64,000 nt of DNA from a bacterium (GTDB lineage Bacteria > Bacillota > Bacilli > Lactobacillales > Streptococcaceae), in the NCBI GenBank assembly GCA_905221455.1, contig CAJNDF010000003.1:124001-188000 (forward strand), read 5' to 3'. The position numbers were made by a program, and so were the translations under genes. A model generated the notes under the pieces. It saw nothing but the letters and a program-made list of their open reading frames with translations, made no database searches and had not been told where the DNA came from. Within the stretch, counting starts at the first letter, position 1, and each line of letters opens with the position of its first letter. This document shows, piece by piece, positions 1-9,663 of the stretch.

Positions 1-803
1 GGAGCGATAAAGAAGCTAATGAGAAAGAAACTAGCGGCTGTAAGCACGATACTAGAACCTGCCGCAACGTTAAAGCTATAGCCGATAAAAAGTCCCAAAA
101 CTGAAGCTGTAGCTCCAAAGGTTGAGGAAAGGAAAATCATACTTTTCAGGCTATTAGCATAGAGATAAGCAGTTGCAGCTGGGGTGATCAGCATGGCTAC
201 AATCAGGATAGTTCCGACACTTTGCATGGCTGTCACAGACACGAGAGTCAGGAGTACCATGAGAAGGTAGTGATAGAAATTGACAGGCATTCCCATGGCT
301 TTAGCCAAGAGTTCATCAAAGGATGTTATCAAGAGTTGCTTGAAGAAAATCCAGATTAACAAGAGAATGGCTGCTCCTACACCCATAGTAATAAACATAT
401 CCGTATCTTGGACGGCCAGGATATTACCAAAAAGGATATGGAAAAGGTCAGTTGAACTTTTAGCGACACTAATCAAGATGATACCGAGGGCTAAGAAAGA
501 AGAAAAGGTAATGCCGATGGCGGTATCGCTTTTGATAATCGAGTTCCCCTTGATGTAGGTAATGATGATGGCAGCTAGCAATCCAAAGACAATGGCTCCG
601 ATAAAGAAGTCAAGGCCCAAGATGAAGGAGAGGGCTACACCTGGCAAGACAGCATGTGAAATGGCATCTCCCATGAGTGACATCCCGCGTAGGATGATGA
701 AACATCCCACAGCTCCAGCTACGACCCCGATGACAATAGCTGTTATCAAGGCATTTTGTAAGAAATGGAATTTTTGCAATCCATCGATAAATTCTGCAAT
801 CAT
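1..803 (-). CDS. psaC: Manganese ABC transporter permease PsaC (partial)
   Basis: Integral membrane subunit of the PsaBCA Mn(II) importer. The reading frame begins at the ATG ending at 803 and is still open at base 1, so about 267 residues are visible and the C-terminus is missing. The protein is almost entirely hydrophobic, with several membrane segments, and has the Gly-rich stretch [17 protein letters not shown] typical of the ABC-3 metal permease family. Its start overlaps the psaB stop (ATGA), which indicates translational coupling. The lipoprotein gene psaA should lie just left of the window. Family assignment is firm; the Mn specificity is inferred from order and similarity to the pneumococcal locus. 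Confidence 0.93.
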   Translation of the reverse strand, partial: MIAEFIDGLQKFHFLQNALITAIVIGVVAGAVGCFIILRGMSLMGDAISHAVLPGVALSFILGLDFFIGAIVFGLLAAIIITYIKGNSIIKSDTAIGITFSSFLALGIILISVAKSSTDLFHILFGNILAVQDTDMFITMGVGAAILLLIWIFFKQLLITSFDELLAKAMGMPVNFYHYLLMVLLTLVSVTAMQSVGTILIVAMLITPAATAYLYANSLKSMIFLSSTFGATASVLGLFIGYSFNVAAGSSIVLTAASFFLISFFIA

Positions 804-1522
804 AGGTCACCTCCATTGAAAAAGAGTCGATTACCGTAAGCTTCTTTGAGATTGGCTTCGGTAAAGGTTTCTTTGGTTGGACCAAAGGCAATCACTTCTC
901 GATTGACAAGCAAGACTTGATCGAAGTAGTGGGGAACCTTGCTGAGGTCGTGGTGGACGATGAGAACCGTCTTCCCAGCTTTTTTCAGATTTCTCAGCGT
1001 ATTCATGATGATTTCCTCACTGACAGAGTCAATCCCAACAAAGGGTTCATCCAAGAGGATATAGTCAGCTTCTTGAACCAAACATCTGGCAATCAAGACC
1101 CGTTGGAACTGACCTCCAGACAGTTGGCTGATTTGACGTTCAGCGTAGTCAGCTAGGCCAACGATTTCAAGGGCTTCTTGCACTTTCTTCCAATGTTTAG
1201 CATTTAAACTTCGAAAGAGAGGGATAGAGGGAAAGAGTCCTAGCGAGACGCATTCCTTAACCTTGATGGGAAAGTTGTAGTCGATATTGATTTTTTGTTC
1301 GACATAGGCGATTCGATGTAAGGATTTTTTCACTTCCTTGTCATCGAGAAATGCCTGACCTTGATGTGGGATAATTCCCAGCATCCCTTTTAATAATGTT
1401 GATTTCCCAGCACCGTTTGGACCAATGATACCGGTAATTGTTGGTCCATGGAGCACTAGTGAAATATCCTTAAGTGCCAACGTTTCTTTGTAGGAGACAC
1501 TGAGGTTTTCGATACGTATCAT
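800..1522 (-). CDS. psaB: Manganese ABC transporter ATP-binding protein PsaB
   Basis: Cytoplasmic ATPase of the Mn importer, 240 residues. Walker [10 protein letters not shown] is at about residues 34-42, the signature LSGGQ near 138 and Walker B LLDEP near 160, followed by the switch histidine in VHHDLS. An upstream in-frame ATG at 1555 would add 11 residues. I chose [11 protein letters not shown] because it matches the known family start and follows AGGAGG, though at a spacing of 11 nt. psaC follows with a 4-bp overlap. Expression is probably repressed by PsaR through the operator at 1563-1584. Confidence 0.95.
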   Translation of the reverse strand: MIRIENLSVSYKETLALKDISLVLHGPTITGIIGPNGAGKSTLLKGMLGIIPHQGQAFLDDKEVKKSLHRIAYVEQKINIDYNFPIKVKECVSLGLFPSIPLFRSLNAKHWKKVQEALEIVGLADYAERQISQLSGGQFQRVLIARCLVQEADYILLDEPFVGIDSVSEEIIMNTLRNLKKAGKTVLIVHHDLSKVPHYFDQVLLVNREVIAFGPTKETFTEANLKEAYGNRLFFNGGDL

Positions 1523-1546
1523 AAACTTGTATTCCTCCTGTCTCTT

Positions 1547-1584
1547 AATATACATTAAAAAAAAAATTAAGTCAAGTTAATTTT
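1547..1584 (-). promoter_or_regulatory. psaBC promoter with PsaR (MntR/DtxR-type) operator
   Basis: Reading leftwards, -35 TTGACT (1570-1575) and -10 TATATT (1547-1552) are separated by 17 nt. An inverted repeat AAAATTAA-6-TTAATTTT (1563-1584) covers the -35, as a metal-dependent repressor site would. It resembles the PsaR box known upstream of psaB in pneumococcus, and psaR itself is at 11028-11678. It may also affect the divergent pepO. Confidence 0.82.
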
Positions 1585-1699
1585 TCAAAAAATTAAAATA
1601 ATAACTGAAAAACAATAGGAAACCTTCGTTCATTTTTAATTGCATTCCAAGGTAATTTTTGTTAAGCTAAAAACAAGTACAAATGAAAGCGAGAACAAG

Positions 1700-3592
1700 A
1701 TGACACGTTATCAAGATGATTTTTATGATGCAATCAATGGAGAATGGCAGAAGACAGCTGAAATCCCAGCCGATAAGTCTCAAACGGGAGGTTTTGTTGA
1801 TTTAGACCAGGAAATTGAAGACCTGATGCTGGCGACAACAGACAAGTGGTTGGCAGGAGAAGAGGTGCCTGAGGATGCTATCTTGGCAAACTTTGTCAAA
1901 TACCACCGCCTAGTTCGTGATTTTGACAAGAGAGAAGCTGACGGTATCGCACCTGTTTTGCCTCTTCTTAAAGAATTCCAAGAATTAGAGACTTTTACAG
2001 ATTTCACTGCCAAACTAGCAGAGTTTGAACTTGCTGGCAAACCTAACTTTCTTCCTTTTGGTGTATCACCAGACTTTATGGATGCCAGAATCAACGTTTT
2101 GTGGGCTAGCGCTCCAAGCACGATTTTGCCAGATACGACCTACTATGCTGAAGACCATCCTCAACGCGAAGAGCTATTGACTTTGTGGAAAGAATCTAGC
2201 GTCAATCTTCTCAAGGCTTATGATTTCTCTGATGTGGAAATTGAAGACTTGCTTGAGAAAAGATTAGAATTGGACCGTCGAGTTGCGGCAGTGGTGCTCT
2301 CTAATGAAGAAAGTTCAGAATATGCTAAACTCTACCATCCATATTCTTATGAAGATTTCAAAAAATTCGCGCCTGCCCTACCTTTGGATGACTTCTTCCA
2401 AGCCGTTCTTGGACAAGTGCCAGACAAGGTTATCGTAGACGAGGAACGTTTCTGGCAAGCAGCAGAGCAATTCTATAGTGAAGAAGCTTGGCCTCTTCTC
2501 AAGGCAACCTTAATTTTGAGTGTTGTCAATCTGTCAACCAGCTATTTAACAGAAGAAATCCGTGTCTTGTCAGGTGCCTACAGTCGTGCGCTTTCTGGAG
2601 TTCCAGAGGCTAAAGACAAGGTTAAGGCAGCCTACCAGCTAGCACAAGGTCCATTCAAACAAGCATTGGGACTCTGGTATGCCCATGAAAAATTCTCTCC
2701 AGAAGCCAAGGCAGACGTGGAGAAAAAAGTAGCAACCATGATTGACGTCTATAAGGAACGCCTGGCTAAGAATGACTGGTTAACTCCTGAAACTCGTGAC
2801 AAGGCCATTGTCAAACTCAATGTCATCAAGCCTTATATTGGTTATCCAGAAGAATTGCCAGAACGCTACAAGGACAAGGTAGTGGATGAAAATGCTAGTC
2901 TTTTTGACAATGCTTTAGCCTTTGCGCGTGTGGAAATCAAGCACAGTTGGAGCAAGTGGAATCAGCCTGTCGACTACAAGGAATGGGGTATGCCTGCTCA
3001 TATGGTCAATGCCTACTACAATCCACAGAAGAACCTGATTGTCTTCCCAGCAGCTATTTTACAGGCGCCTTTCTATGACTTGCATCAGTCATCTTCTGCT
3101 AACTATGGTGGGATTGGGGCGGTTATTGCCCATGAAATTTCCCACGCCTTTGATACCAACGGGGCTTCCTTTGATGAAAATGGTAGCCTCAAGGATTGGT
3201 GGACAGAAAGCGACTATGATGCCTTCAAGGAGAAAACACAAAAAGTTATTGACCAGTTTGAAGGACAGGATTCTTATGGTGCAACTATCAACGGTAAATT
3301 GACTGTGTCAGAAAACGTGGCTGACTTGGGAGGAATTGCTGCAGCGTTAGAAGCAGCTAAGAGAGAACCAGACTTCTCAGCAGAAGAATTTTTCTACAAT
3401 TTCGGTCGCATCTGGCGCATGAAAGGTCGCCCAGAATTTATGAAACTCTTGGCTAGCGTTGATGTGCACGCGCCAGCCAAACTCCGTGTCAATGTGCAAG
3501 TGCCAAACTTCGATGATTTCTTTACAACCTATGATGTCAAAGAAGGTGACGGCATGTGGCGTTCACCAGAAGAGCGCGTGATTATTTGGTAA
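1700..3592 (+). CDS. pepO: M13 family metallo-endopeptidase PepO
   Basis: Neprilysin-like zinc oligopeptidase, 630 residues. The zinc motif HEISH is at residues 478-482 (two His ligands and the catalytic Glu), and the third ligand is the Glu of ENVADLGG at 538. The substrate-binding NAYYNP motif lies upstream at about 437. The frame extends 20 codons further to 1640, but MTRYQDDFYDAINGEW at 1700 is the conserved start of the family. There is no classical signal peptide; in pneumococcus PepO is reported at the cell surface and binds host plasminogen and complement factors. It is divergent from psaBC and ends at a strong hairpin. Confidence 0.95.
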   Translation: MTRYQDDFYDAINGEWQKTAEIPADKSQTGGFVDLDQEIEDLMLATTDKWLAGEEVPEDAILANFVKYHRLVRDFDKREADGIAPVLPLLKEFQELETFTDFTAKLAEFELAGKPNFLPFGVSPDFMDARINVLWASAPSTILPDTTYYAEDHPQREELLTLWKESSVNLLKAYDFSDVEIEDLLEKRLELDRRVAAVVLSNEESSEYAKLYHPYSYEDFKKFAPALPLDDFFQAVLGQVPDKVIVDEERFWQAAEQFYSEEAWPLLKATLILSVVNLSTSYLTEEIRVLSGAYSRALSGVPEAKDKVKAAYQLAQGPFKQALGLWYAHEKFSPEAKADVEKKVATMIDVYKERLAKNDWLTPETRDKAIVKLNVIKPYIGYPEELPERYKDKVVDENASLFDNALAFARVEIKHSWSKWNQPVDYKEWGMPAHMVNAYYNPQKNLIVFPAAILQAPFYDLHQSSSANYGGIGAVIAHEISHAFDTNGASFDENGSLKDWWTESDYDAFKEKTQKVIDQFEGQDSYGATINGKLTVSENVADLGGIAAALEAAKREPDFSAEEFFYNFGRIWRMKGRPEFMKLLASVDVHAPAKLRVNVQVPNFDDFFTTYDVKEGDGMWRSPEERVIIW

Positions 3593-3611
3593 TGCAAAAA
3601 ATCTAGTCATC

Positions 3612-3665
3612 AGAAAAAGGCATCCAATCAGGTGTGAAAACCTTGATAGGATGCCTTTTATAGTG
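3612..3665. terminator. Bidirectional hairpin between convergent pepO and MBL gene
   Basis: Arms 3615-3633 and 3640-3659 pair as an outer AAAAGGCATCC/GGATGCCTTTT helix and an inner ATCA-GGT/ACCTTGAT helix with a one-base bulge. A and T tracts lie on both sides. The same architecture with a different outer helix occurs at 41243-41289, also just before a BOX element. Confidence 0.75.
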
Positions 3666-3690
3666 GAAAGACTTGCTGGATAGTTTACTT

Positions 3691-3795
3691 ATACTCTTCG
3701 AAAATCAAATTCAAACCACGTCAACGTCGCCTTGCCGTACTCAAGTACAGCCTGCGGCTAGTTTCCTAGTTTGCTCTTTGATTTTCATTGAGTAT
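3691..3795. repeat. BOX element (boxA-boxC)
   Basis: It starts ATACTCTTCG, carries the boxA core CGTCGCCTTGCCGTA, and ends with the boxC tail CTTTGATTTTCATTGAGTAT. The ATACTC/GAGTAT ends are inverted. A short palindrome, TACTCAAGTA, replaces boxB. It lies between the convergent pepO and MBL genes. Confidence 0.9.
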
Positions 3796-3825
3796 TAAAT
3801 TGTGATAGTTATTGTCATCATTTTG

Positions 3826-4455
3826 CTAGAAAAAGGGATTGAAGGTCTTTTCATGAGCGATGGTCGTAGCTGGACCATGCCCTGGATAGACATCGTAGTT
3901 TGGTAGGGTGAAGAGTTGGGTCTGGATACTGTGAAGGAGTTGTTCCATGCTACCCGTCGGAAGGTCGGTCCGTCCGATGGTTTCTCGGAATAGAGCATCT
4001 CCCGTCAAGACTAGGTGAGCATCAGGAAAGACGATAGAAACGCCGCCGATAGAGTGCCCTGGTGTTGGCAAGACAGTAAAACGAAATTCCTCCAGTTGGT
4101 ATTCTTCATGAAAGACAAAGGTGTGTTCTGCCGGTTTTGCGACCACATCTTCCATATCATCATGACGAGGGAGGCCAGAGAGATTATCGACAGGAGTGTA
4201 GAGCCAAGATGCTTCACTCTCTGCGATATAGACAGGAGGATTGCCAAAAGTCTTGCGCACCAAGTCTAGACTCATGATATGGTCATAATGGGCGTGGGTC
4301 AATAGAATGGCACAGATCGGTTTGTTGATCTTCTCGATGGTCTGACGAATGTCGTCCCAATGGCTCCCGGGATCGACAACGATGAGGTGTTTTTCACCTT
4401 CTAGGTAATAGGTATTTTCATAGGCAACAGGATTGACGGTTTTATGGATTTTCAT
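3826..4455 (-). CDS. MBL-fold metallohydrolase (glyoxalase II-like)
   Basis: 209-residue metallo-beta-lactamase-fold hydrolase. The binuclear metal motif THAHYDH gives H54, H56, D58 and H59; further ligands are visible in TPGHS, LTGDALF and YPGHGP. The family hydrolyses thioesters such as S-lactoylglutathione or acts on related substrates; the substrate here is unknown. The frame runs 56 codons upstream to 4623, but that part is low-complexity, crosses a terminator and reaches the BOX. The ATG at 4455 follows TTGGAGCC. The start choice is fairly sure; the precise reaction is not. Confidence 0.88.
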   Translation of the reverse strand: MKIHKTVNPVAYENTYYLEGEKHLIVVDPGSHWDDIRQTIEKINKPICAILLTHAHYDHIMSLDLVRKTFGNPPVYIAESEASWLYTPVDNLSGLPRHDDMEDVVAKPAEHTFVFHEEYQLEEFRFTVLPTPGHSIGGVSIVFPDAHLVLTGDALFRETIGRTDLPTGSMEQLLHSIQTQLFTLPNYDVYPGHGPATTIAHEKTFNPFF

Positions 4456-4559
4456 ATTGGCTCCAATCTCAAAGAATGTACTAAGATAAGTATAGCACAG
4501 TTGGGGAGAATAAGCTGAAAAAGGAAATAGGTCTAGAAAGAAGAATACGTTTTGGATAA

Positions 4560-4590
4560 GAAAAATAAGCCCCGAATGAGTTCGAGGCTT
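4560..4590 (-). terminator. Terminator downstream of the amidase gene
   Basis: Read leftwards: AAGCCTCGAA, a 4-nt loop, TTCGGGGCTT, then ATTTTTC. The 10-bp stem has one U-G pair. It follows the amidase gene and a BOX element on the same strand. Confidence 0.8.
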
Positions 4591-4600
4591 AAACTGCTTT

Positions 4601-4713
4601 ATACTCTTCAAAAATCTCTTCAAACCACGTCAGCTTTATCTGCAACCTCAAAACGGTGCTTTGAACAACCTGCGCCTAGCTTTCTAGTTTTCTCTTTGAT
4701 TTTTATTGAGTAT
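4601..4713. repeat. BOX element abutting a stop codon
   Basis: ATACTCTTCA...boxA/boxB-like CAACCTCAAAACGGTG...TTATTGAGTAT. It is somewhat divergent (AATCTC, TTTTTATTG). Its right end shares the last A of the amidase stop codon TAA (4713-4715), so the repeat lies directly behind the gene. Confidence 0.88.
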
Positions 4714-6170
4714 TAATTCCCAGCGTAGTATTTCTGGATTCCCTTGACAATCCCTTCAACCAGTTTATCTTGGTATTCACTACTACGAATTTTTTTGTTT
4801 TCTTCTGGATTATCCATATATCCCATCTCTAGCAAAACAGCTGGTTTAGCTGTTTCACGTAGAACAGCAAAGGTAGCTTGCAAGAGTCCGGCATCTCTGG
4901 CTCCTGTTTCAGCTAATAGTGAAGAATGGATATCGGCAGCAAGACGGTTACTTTCACTCATCCGTTCAGGATTATTATGCCAATCTTTGTTAATCTTGCT
5001 AGGGAAACCAGGTTCATCTTTGTAAGAATAGGTCTGGATACCTAGATTAACAGTTGTATCATTTCCTTTTGCGTTGAAATGAAGACTGATGAAAAAGTCT
5101 GCATTGGTCTTATTAACCATGCGAGAACGTTCGGTAATAAAATCAACGTCTATATCGCTATCTCGAGAAGTTAGAACAGTATAGCCGAGTCCTTCTAGTC
5201 GTTTACGTAGCTTACGATAAACTTGTAGGTTCAATTCTTTCTCAGCTATGCCATAGTAATAAGCACCGCGGTCCTTACCACCGTGTCCTGGATCTAGAAA
5301 AATAGTTTTAGAGTAATGTCCTTTTTGAAAACCTTGTGCTAATTCACGTACCCATTTTCCATTTCCTTGGAAAAGTTGGTTTTTACCATCCACTGCATAG
5401 GTTCCTGTGACATACACACCATCGTCCTTAAGATAGTACCAAGCTTGATAGTCTGGGTCGTAAATCCATTCCTTATGGGCCATGTAGCCACCAGATTTAA
5501 GATAGTAGGAACCAATCCATTGTTTTTGGGCGTAGCGTCCGCCAGATTTGAGGTAAAACCAACTAGAGTAGCTTTGGTCGTAGACCCATTCCTTATCTGC
5601 CATAGCACCGCTGGATTTGAGGTAGTAATCGCCTTTCCAGACATTGGCCAACATTCTACCGTAGCCATCAAAAGCATACCACTTGCCATTGATTTGGCTC
5701 CATTGGTTGGATAAATATTTACCTGACCCATTGATATAGTACCAATTATTTCCCATCTGATACCAGCTGTTTTCAAGCAAGTAGCCATGACTATCAAAGA
5801 GATAACCATCATAGAGGGTATCTGTAAATTTGACACCAGTTTGACTATAAAAAGTCCACTTGTTCCCTTCTTTTACCCAGCCAGTCTGTATAGGTTGATT
5901 AGGTTGGGTTTCTCTAGAAAGAGAAGGTTTGATTTCTTGCTCACTCGAACTAGCTGTACTTGACGAAGTTTCAGTATTAGCTTGAGAACTGCTAGCAGAA
6001 GTATTGGTAGAACTTTTAGTAGAATGACTAGTGGAAGTATTAGTTGAGTTAGTGGTTGAACTAGTGATAGGATTAGTAGTAGAATGACTTGTGTCGTTAG
6101 CTAAAACGACTTGGCTGGATAAGCCAAGAACAGCCAAAGTTAAAAGCGTCAGTCTTTTGTGTGATTTCAT
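4713..6170 (-). CDS. Secreted choline-binding N-acetylmuramoyl-L-alanine amidase
   Basis: 485 residues. An N-terminal signal peptide (about residues 1-25, ending VVLA) is followed by a Ser/Thr-rich linker to about residue 80. About eight aromatic choline-binding-type repeats (GxWYY/YLKSSG pattern) run to about residue 280. The C-terminal Amidase_3 zinc domain has DPGHGG (His 296), AEKE, SLHFNA and the catalytic Glu in LLEMGYMDN. The family cuts the amide bond between MurNAc and L-Ala in peptidoglycan; the repeats would hold it on choline-decorated teichoic acid. The order (linker, repeats, catalytic domain last) differs from LytA, which has its repeats at the C-terminus and a different amidase domain. 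Transcribed alone, divergent from relA. Confidence 0.9.
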   Translation of the reverse strand: MKSHKRLTLLTLAVLGLSSQVVLANDTSHSTTNPITSSTTNSTNTSTSHSTKSSTNTSASSSQANTETSSSTASSSEQEIKPSLSRETQPNQPIQTGWVKEGNKWTFYSQTGVKFTDTLYDGYLFDSHGYLLENSWYQMGNNWYYINGSGKYLSNQWSQINGKWYAFDGYGRMLANVWKGDYYLKSSGAMADKEWVYDQSYSSWFYLKSGGRYAQKQWIGSYYLKSGGYMAHKEWIYDPDYQAWYYLKDDGVYVTGTYAVDGKNQLFQGNGKWVRELAQGFQKGHYSKTIFLDPGHGGKDRGAYYYGIAEKELNLQVYRKLRKRLEGLGYTVLTSRDSDIDVDFITERSRMVNKTNADFFISLHFNAKGNDTTVNLGIQTYSYKDEPGFPSKINKDWHNNPERMSESNRLAADIHSSLLAETGARDAGLLQATFAVLRETAKPAVLLEMGYMDNPEENKKIRSSEYQDKLVEGIVKGIQKYYAGN

Positions 6171-6497
6171 GTGATTTGCCTTTCTAGAGAGATGAAAATT
6201 CAGTAATTATCGTAAAAAAACTGTTCATATTACCATTATACACTAAAAAAGTTAGAAAATTACCAGAATATTAAATCTTTTCTTATTGAAAAAGAAGAAT
6301 ATAATTTCATTTCACTAACTTTTAACCTAGTTAATAACAAAACAAAGTTAGATGAAAATCAGATGGTTTTATTATTTTGGTGTAAATCTTATTTTATTTT
6401 CCTTCCCAACAAATTGAATAAGGATTATAATCCTCCTTTTCTAGTTTTCATATTCTTAAAAAAGTGATAAAATGGTAGGAAGAATTGGAGAGTATAG
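6171..6497. promoter_or_regulatory. AT-rich divergent promoter region, amidase/relA
   Basis: 327 bp without a gene. A leftward -10 TATAAT for the amidase lies at 6235-6240, with no clear -35. A perfect 14-bp palindrome AGGATTATAATCCT is at 6421-6434. A likely relA -10, TAAAAT, is found about 25 nt before the relA start. Nothing else is recognisable. Confidence 0.5.
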
Positions 6498-8720
6498 ATG
6501 CCAAAAGAAGTGAATTTAACAGGCGAAGAAGTTGTCGCTTTAACCAAAGAATATTTAACGGAAGAGGATGTCCATTTTGTCCATAAGGCCTTGGTCTATG
6601 CGGTGGATTGTCATAGTGGTCAATACCGCAAATCAGGCGAGCCTTATATCATTCACCCTATCCAAGTAGCAGGTATTTTAGCCAAGCTCAAGCTGGATGC
6701 TGTAACGGTAGCTTGTGGTTTCTTGCATGATGTGGTGGAAGATACAGATGCGACCTTGGACGATTTGGAAAGAGAGTTTGGTCCTGATGTGCGGGTAATT
6801 GTCGATGGGGTTACCAAGCTAGGTAAAGTCAAGTACAAGTCTCACGAGGAGCAGTTGGCTGAAAATCATCGCAAGATGCTTATGGCCATGTCTGAGGATA
6901 TCCGAGTAATTTTGGTCAAACTGTCGGACCGCTTGCACAATATGCGGACCCTGAAACATCTTCGAAAAGACAAGCAGGAGCGCATTTCCAAAGAAACTAT
7001 GGAAATCTATGCGCCACTTGCCCACCGTTTGGGGATTTCAAGTGTCAAATGGGAATTGGAAGACTTGTCTTTCCGTTATCTCAACCCAACGGAGTTTTAC
7101 AAGATTACCCATATGATGAAGGAAAAGCGCAGAGAGCGTGAAGCCTTGGTGGATGAGGTAGTTACAAAATTAGAGGAATATACGACAGATCGTCACTTAA
7201 AAGGCAAGATTTACGGTCGTCCTAAGCATATTTACTCGATTTTCCGCAAAATGCAGGATAAGAGAAAACGGTTTGAGGAAATCTATGACCTGATTGCCAT
7301 TCGTTGTATTTTGGATACACAAAGTGATGTTTACGCCATGCTTGGTTATGTGCATGAGCTTTGGAAACCGATGCCTGGGCGCTTTAAAGACTACATCGCC
7401 AACCGTAAGGCCAATGGTTACCAGTCTATCCATACGACTGTTTATGGGCCAAAAGGGCCGATTGAATTCCAGATTCGGACCAAGGAAATGCATGAGGTGG
7501 CTGAGTACGGGGTTGCGGCCCACTGGGCTTATAAGAAAGGCATTAAGGGGCAGGTCAACAGCAAGGAATCAGCTATTGGGATGAACTGGATCAAGGAGAT
7601 GATGGAGCTCCAAGACCAGGCTGATGATGCCAAGGAATTTGTGGATTCTGTTAAGGAAAACTATCTGGCTGAGGAGATTTATGTCTTTACTCCAGATGGT
7701 GCTGTCCGCTCTCTTCCAAAAGATTCAGGACCGATTGACTTTGCCTACGAAATCCATACAAAAGTCGGTGAAAAAGCGACTGGTGCCAAGGTCAATGGCC
7801 GTATGGTTCCACTGACAACCAAGCTCAAGACAGGGGATCAGGTTGAAATTGTCACCAACCCCAACTCCTTTGGACCGAGCCGTGATTGGCTCAATATGGT
7901 CAAGACCAGCAAGGCGCGCAACAAGATTCGCCAGTTCTTTAAAAATCAAGATAAGGAATTGTCTGTCAACAAGGGTCGTGAAATGTTGATGGCCCAGTTC
8001 CAAGAAAATGGCTATGTAGCCAATAAATTCATGGACAAGCGTCATATGGATCAAGTGCTGCAAAAGACCAGCTACAAGACAGAAGAATCCCTCTTTGCGG
8101 CCATCGGTTTTGGAGAAATCGGTGCGATTACTGTCTTTAACCGTCTGACTGAAAAGGAACGCCGTGAGGAAGAGCGTGCCAAGGCCAAGGCTGAGGCAGA
8201 GGAGCTTGTCAAAGGTGGCGAGATCAAGGTTGAAAATAAAGAAACCCTCAAGGTCAAGCATGAGGGTGGTGTGGTCATTGAAGGTGCATCAGGTCTCCTC
8301 GTGCGGATTGCCAAGTGCTGTAATCCTGTTCCAGGTGATGATATTGTTGGGTACATAACCAAGGGACGTGGTGTGGCTATTCATCGTGTGGACTGTATGA
8401 ACTTACGGGCCCAAGAAAACTACGAGCAACGCCTTCTTGATGTGGAGTGGGAAGACCAGTACTCTAGCTCAAATAAAGAGTATATGGCCCATATCGATAT
8501 CTACGGCCTCAACCGTACAGGACTGTTGAACGATGTACTGCAAGTTCTCTCAAACACAACCAAGAATATCTCGACAGTCAACGCCCAACCAACCAAGGAT
8601 ATGAAATTTGCCAATATCCATGTGTCCTTCGGCATTGCCAACCTCTCGACGCTAACCACGGTCGTAGATAAGATTAAGAGTGTGCCAGAAGTTTATTCTG
8701 TCAAACGAACCAACGGCTAA
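6498..8720 (+). CDS. relA: Bifunctional (p)ppGpp synthetase/hydrolase RelA (Rel)
   Basis: 740 residues, the full length of a long RSH enzyme. The N-terminal HD hydrolase domain is intact (H53, HD at 77-78, ED at 81-82). The synthetase domain contains RFKDYIANRKANGYQSIHTT near residue 300. A TGS domain (EIYVFTPDG) starts near 393. A conserved Cys-containing region (AKCCNPVPGDDI) and an ACT domain complete the C-terminus. With both active sites present it should make and degrade the stringent alarmone in the cytosol, on or near ribosomes. dtd follows 29 bp downstream and is probably cotranscribed. Confidence 0.96.
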   Translation: MPKEVNLTGEEVVALTKEYLTEEDVHFVHKALVYAVDCHSGQYRKSGEPYIIHPIQVAGILAKLKLDAVTVACGFLHDVVEDTDATLDDLEREFGPDVRVIVDGVTKLGKVKYKSHEEQLAENHRKMLMAMSEDIRVILVKLSDRLHNMRTLKHLRKDKQERISKETMEIYAPLAHRLGISSVKWELEDLSFRYLNPTEFYKITHMMKEKRREREALVDEVVTKLEEYTTDRHLKGKIYGRPKHIYSIFRKMQDKRKRFEEIYDLIAIRCILDTQSDVYAMLGYVHELWKPMPGRFKDYIANRKANGYQSIHTTVYGPKGPIEFQIRTKEMHEVAEYGVAAHWAYKKGIKGQVNSKESAIGMNWIKEMMELQDQADDAKEFVDSVKENYLAEEIYVFTPDGAVRSLPKDSGPIDFAYEIHTKVGEKATGAKVNGRMVPLTTKLKTGDQVEIVTNPNSFGPSRDWLNMVKTSKARNKIRQFFKNQDKELSVNKGREMLMAQFQENGYVANKFMDKRHMDQVLQKTSYKTEESLFAAIGFGEIGAITVFNRLTEKERREEERAKAKAEAEELVKGGEIKVENKETLKVKHEGGVVIEGASGLLVRIAKCCNPVPGDDIVGYITKGRGVAIHRVDCMNLRAQENYEQRLLDVEWEDQYSSSNKEYMAHIDIYGLNRTGLLNDVLQVLSNTTKNISTVNAQPTKDMKFANIHVSFGIANLSTLTTVVDKIKSVPEVYSVKRTNG

Positions 8721-8749
8721 TTGTCTGAGCTCTTACTAGAAAGGCTATT

Positions 8750-9193
8750 ATGAAAATCATTATCCAACGGGTTAAAAAAGCCCAAGTGAGTATTGAAGGT
8801 CAGGTGCAGGGGAAAATCAATCAGGGCCTCTTATTGCTGGTTGGAGTTGGACCAGAGGACCAAGAGGAAGATTTGGACTATACTGTGAGAAAGCTTGTCA
8901 ATATGCGGATTTTTTCAGACGCAGAAGGCAAGATGAATCTATCTGTCAAAGATATTGAAGGAGAAATCCTTTCAATTTCTCAGTTTACCCTTTTTGCGGA
9001 TACTAAGAAAGGCAATCGTCCAGCCTTTACTGGCGCAGCCAAGCCTGATATGGCATCAGATTTCTATGATGCTTTCAATCAAAAATTAGCTCAAGAAGTA
9101 CCCGTTCAGACAGGCATCTTTGGAGCAGATATGCAGGTTGAGCTGGTCAATGACGGACCAGTTACCATTATCCTTGATACGAAAAATAGATAA
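8750..9193 (+). CDS. dtd: D-aminoacyl-tRNA deacylase
   Basis: 147 residues, normal DTD length. The two active-site signatures are visible: SQFTLFAD (residues about 78-85) and the Gly-cisPro motif in NDGPVTI near the C-terminus. It hydrolyses D-aminoacyl- and glycyl-mischarged tRNA. It sits right behind relA, an arrangement common in Firmicutes, and ends at a clear terminator. Confidence 0.95.
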   Translation: MKIIIQRVKKAQVSIEGQVQGKINQGLLLLVGVGPEDQEEDLDYTVRKLVNMRIFSDAEGKMNLSVKDIEGEILSISQFTLFADTKKGNRPAFTGAAKPDMASDFYDAFNQKLAQEVPVQTGIFGADMQVELVNDGPVTIILDTKNR

Positions 9194-9199
9194 GAAAGA

Positions 9200-9224
9200 C
9201 CAAGCCCAACCGGCTTGGTTTTTC
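9200..9224 (+). terminator. Terminator of relA-dtd
   Basis: CCAAGCC, 5-nt loop, GGCTTGG, then TTTTTC. Confidence 0.85.
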
Positions 9225-9231
9225 TCATCTA

Positions 9232-9645
9232 TCATAAAATACTCCAAAATGAAATGGGTTCTTGATAGGCTTGGGGGAAGTCTCTTTTCAGGATTTGGCA
9301 GGTGCGATAGGAAGGGATGATATGTCCTAGGATGAGGAGACTTCCCTGAAGGAAAAGTGGGACACCACTTAAAAATAGCAAAGAGAGAATGATCAGGCTA
9401 TCCCATAGGAGGATTTGTAAGGCAAAACGCCAGAATCTCGGTCTAATCTGGGAATAGAGTTGACTAAAGTGGTCACAAAGTTGGTTTGAAAGATAGGTCA
9501 ATAGCACAGGATGAAAGAAAATGAGCCAACCGCTATAAATCAAAATCCAGTCCCAAGTAAGCCCCCCTTTAAATGTCAAAAATGCCAGCATGATTCCATC
9601 GATGATAAGGAGTTGAATGGTTTTGATGTAGATGATTTTCTTCAT
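9232..9645 (-). CDS. Hypothetical membrane protein (paralogue of neighbour)
   Basis: 137 residues with four predicted hydrophobic segments; I do not recognise a named family. It follows a perfect Shine-Dalgarno (AAAGGAGG). Length, the basic middle segment and the C-terminal pattern (DFPQAYQEPISFWSIL) parallel the adjacent 137-residue protein (NYPDFYDKHISLWECL), so the two probably arose by tandem duplication. The 18-bp gap suggests one operon. No function is assigned. Confidence 0.75.
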   Translation of the reverse strand: MKKIIYIKTIQLLIIDGIMLAFLTFKGGLTWDWILIYSGWLIFFHPVLLTYLSNQLCDHFSQLYSQIRPRFWRFALQILLWDSLIILSLLFLSGVPLFLQGSLLILGHIIPSYRTCQILKRDFPQAYQEPISFWSIL

Positions 9646-9663
9646 GATAAAACCTCCTTTTCA

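Noticed and set aside
610..891. Frames overlapping psaB/psaC on either strand
   Set aside because: They are shadows of the real genes in other frames.
3691..3795. RUP element instead of BOX
   Set aside because: The boxA core (CGTCGCCTTGCCGTA) and the boxC tail are those of BOX; the RUP sequence is not seen.
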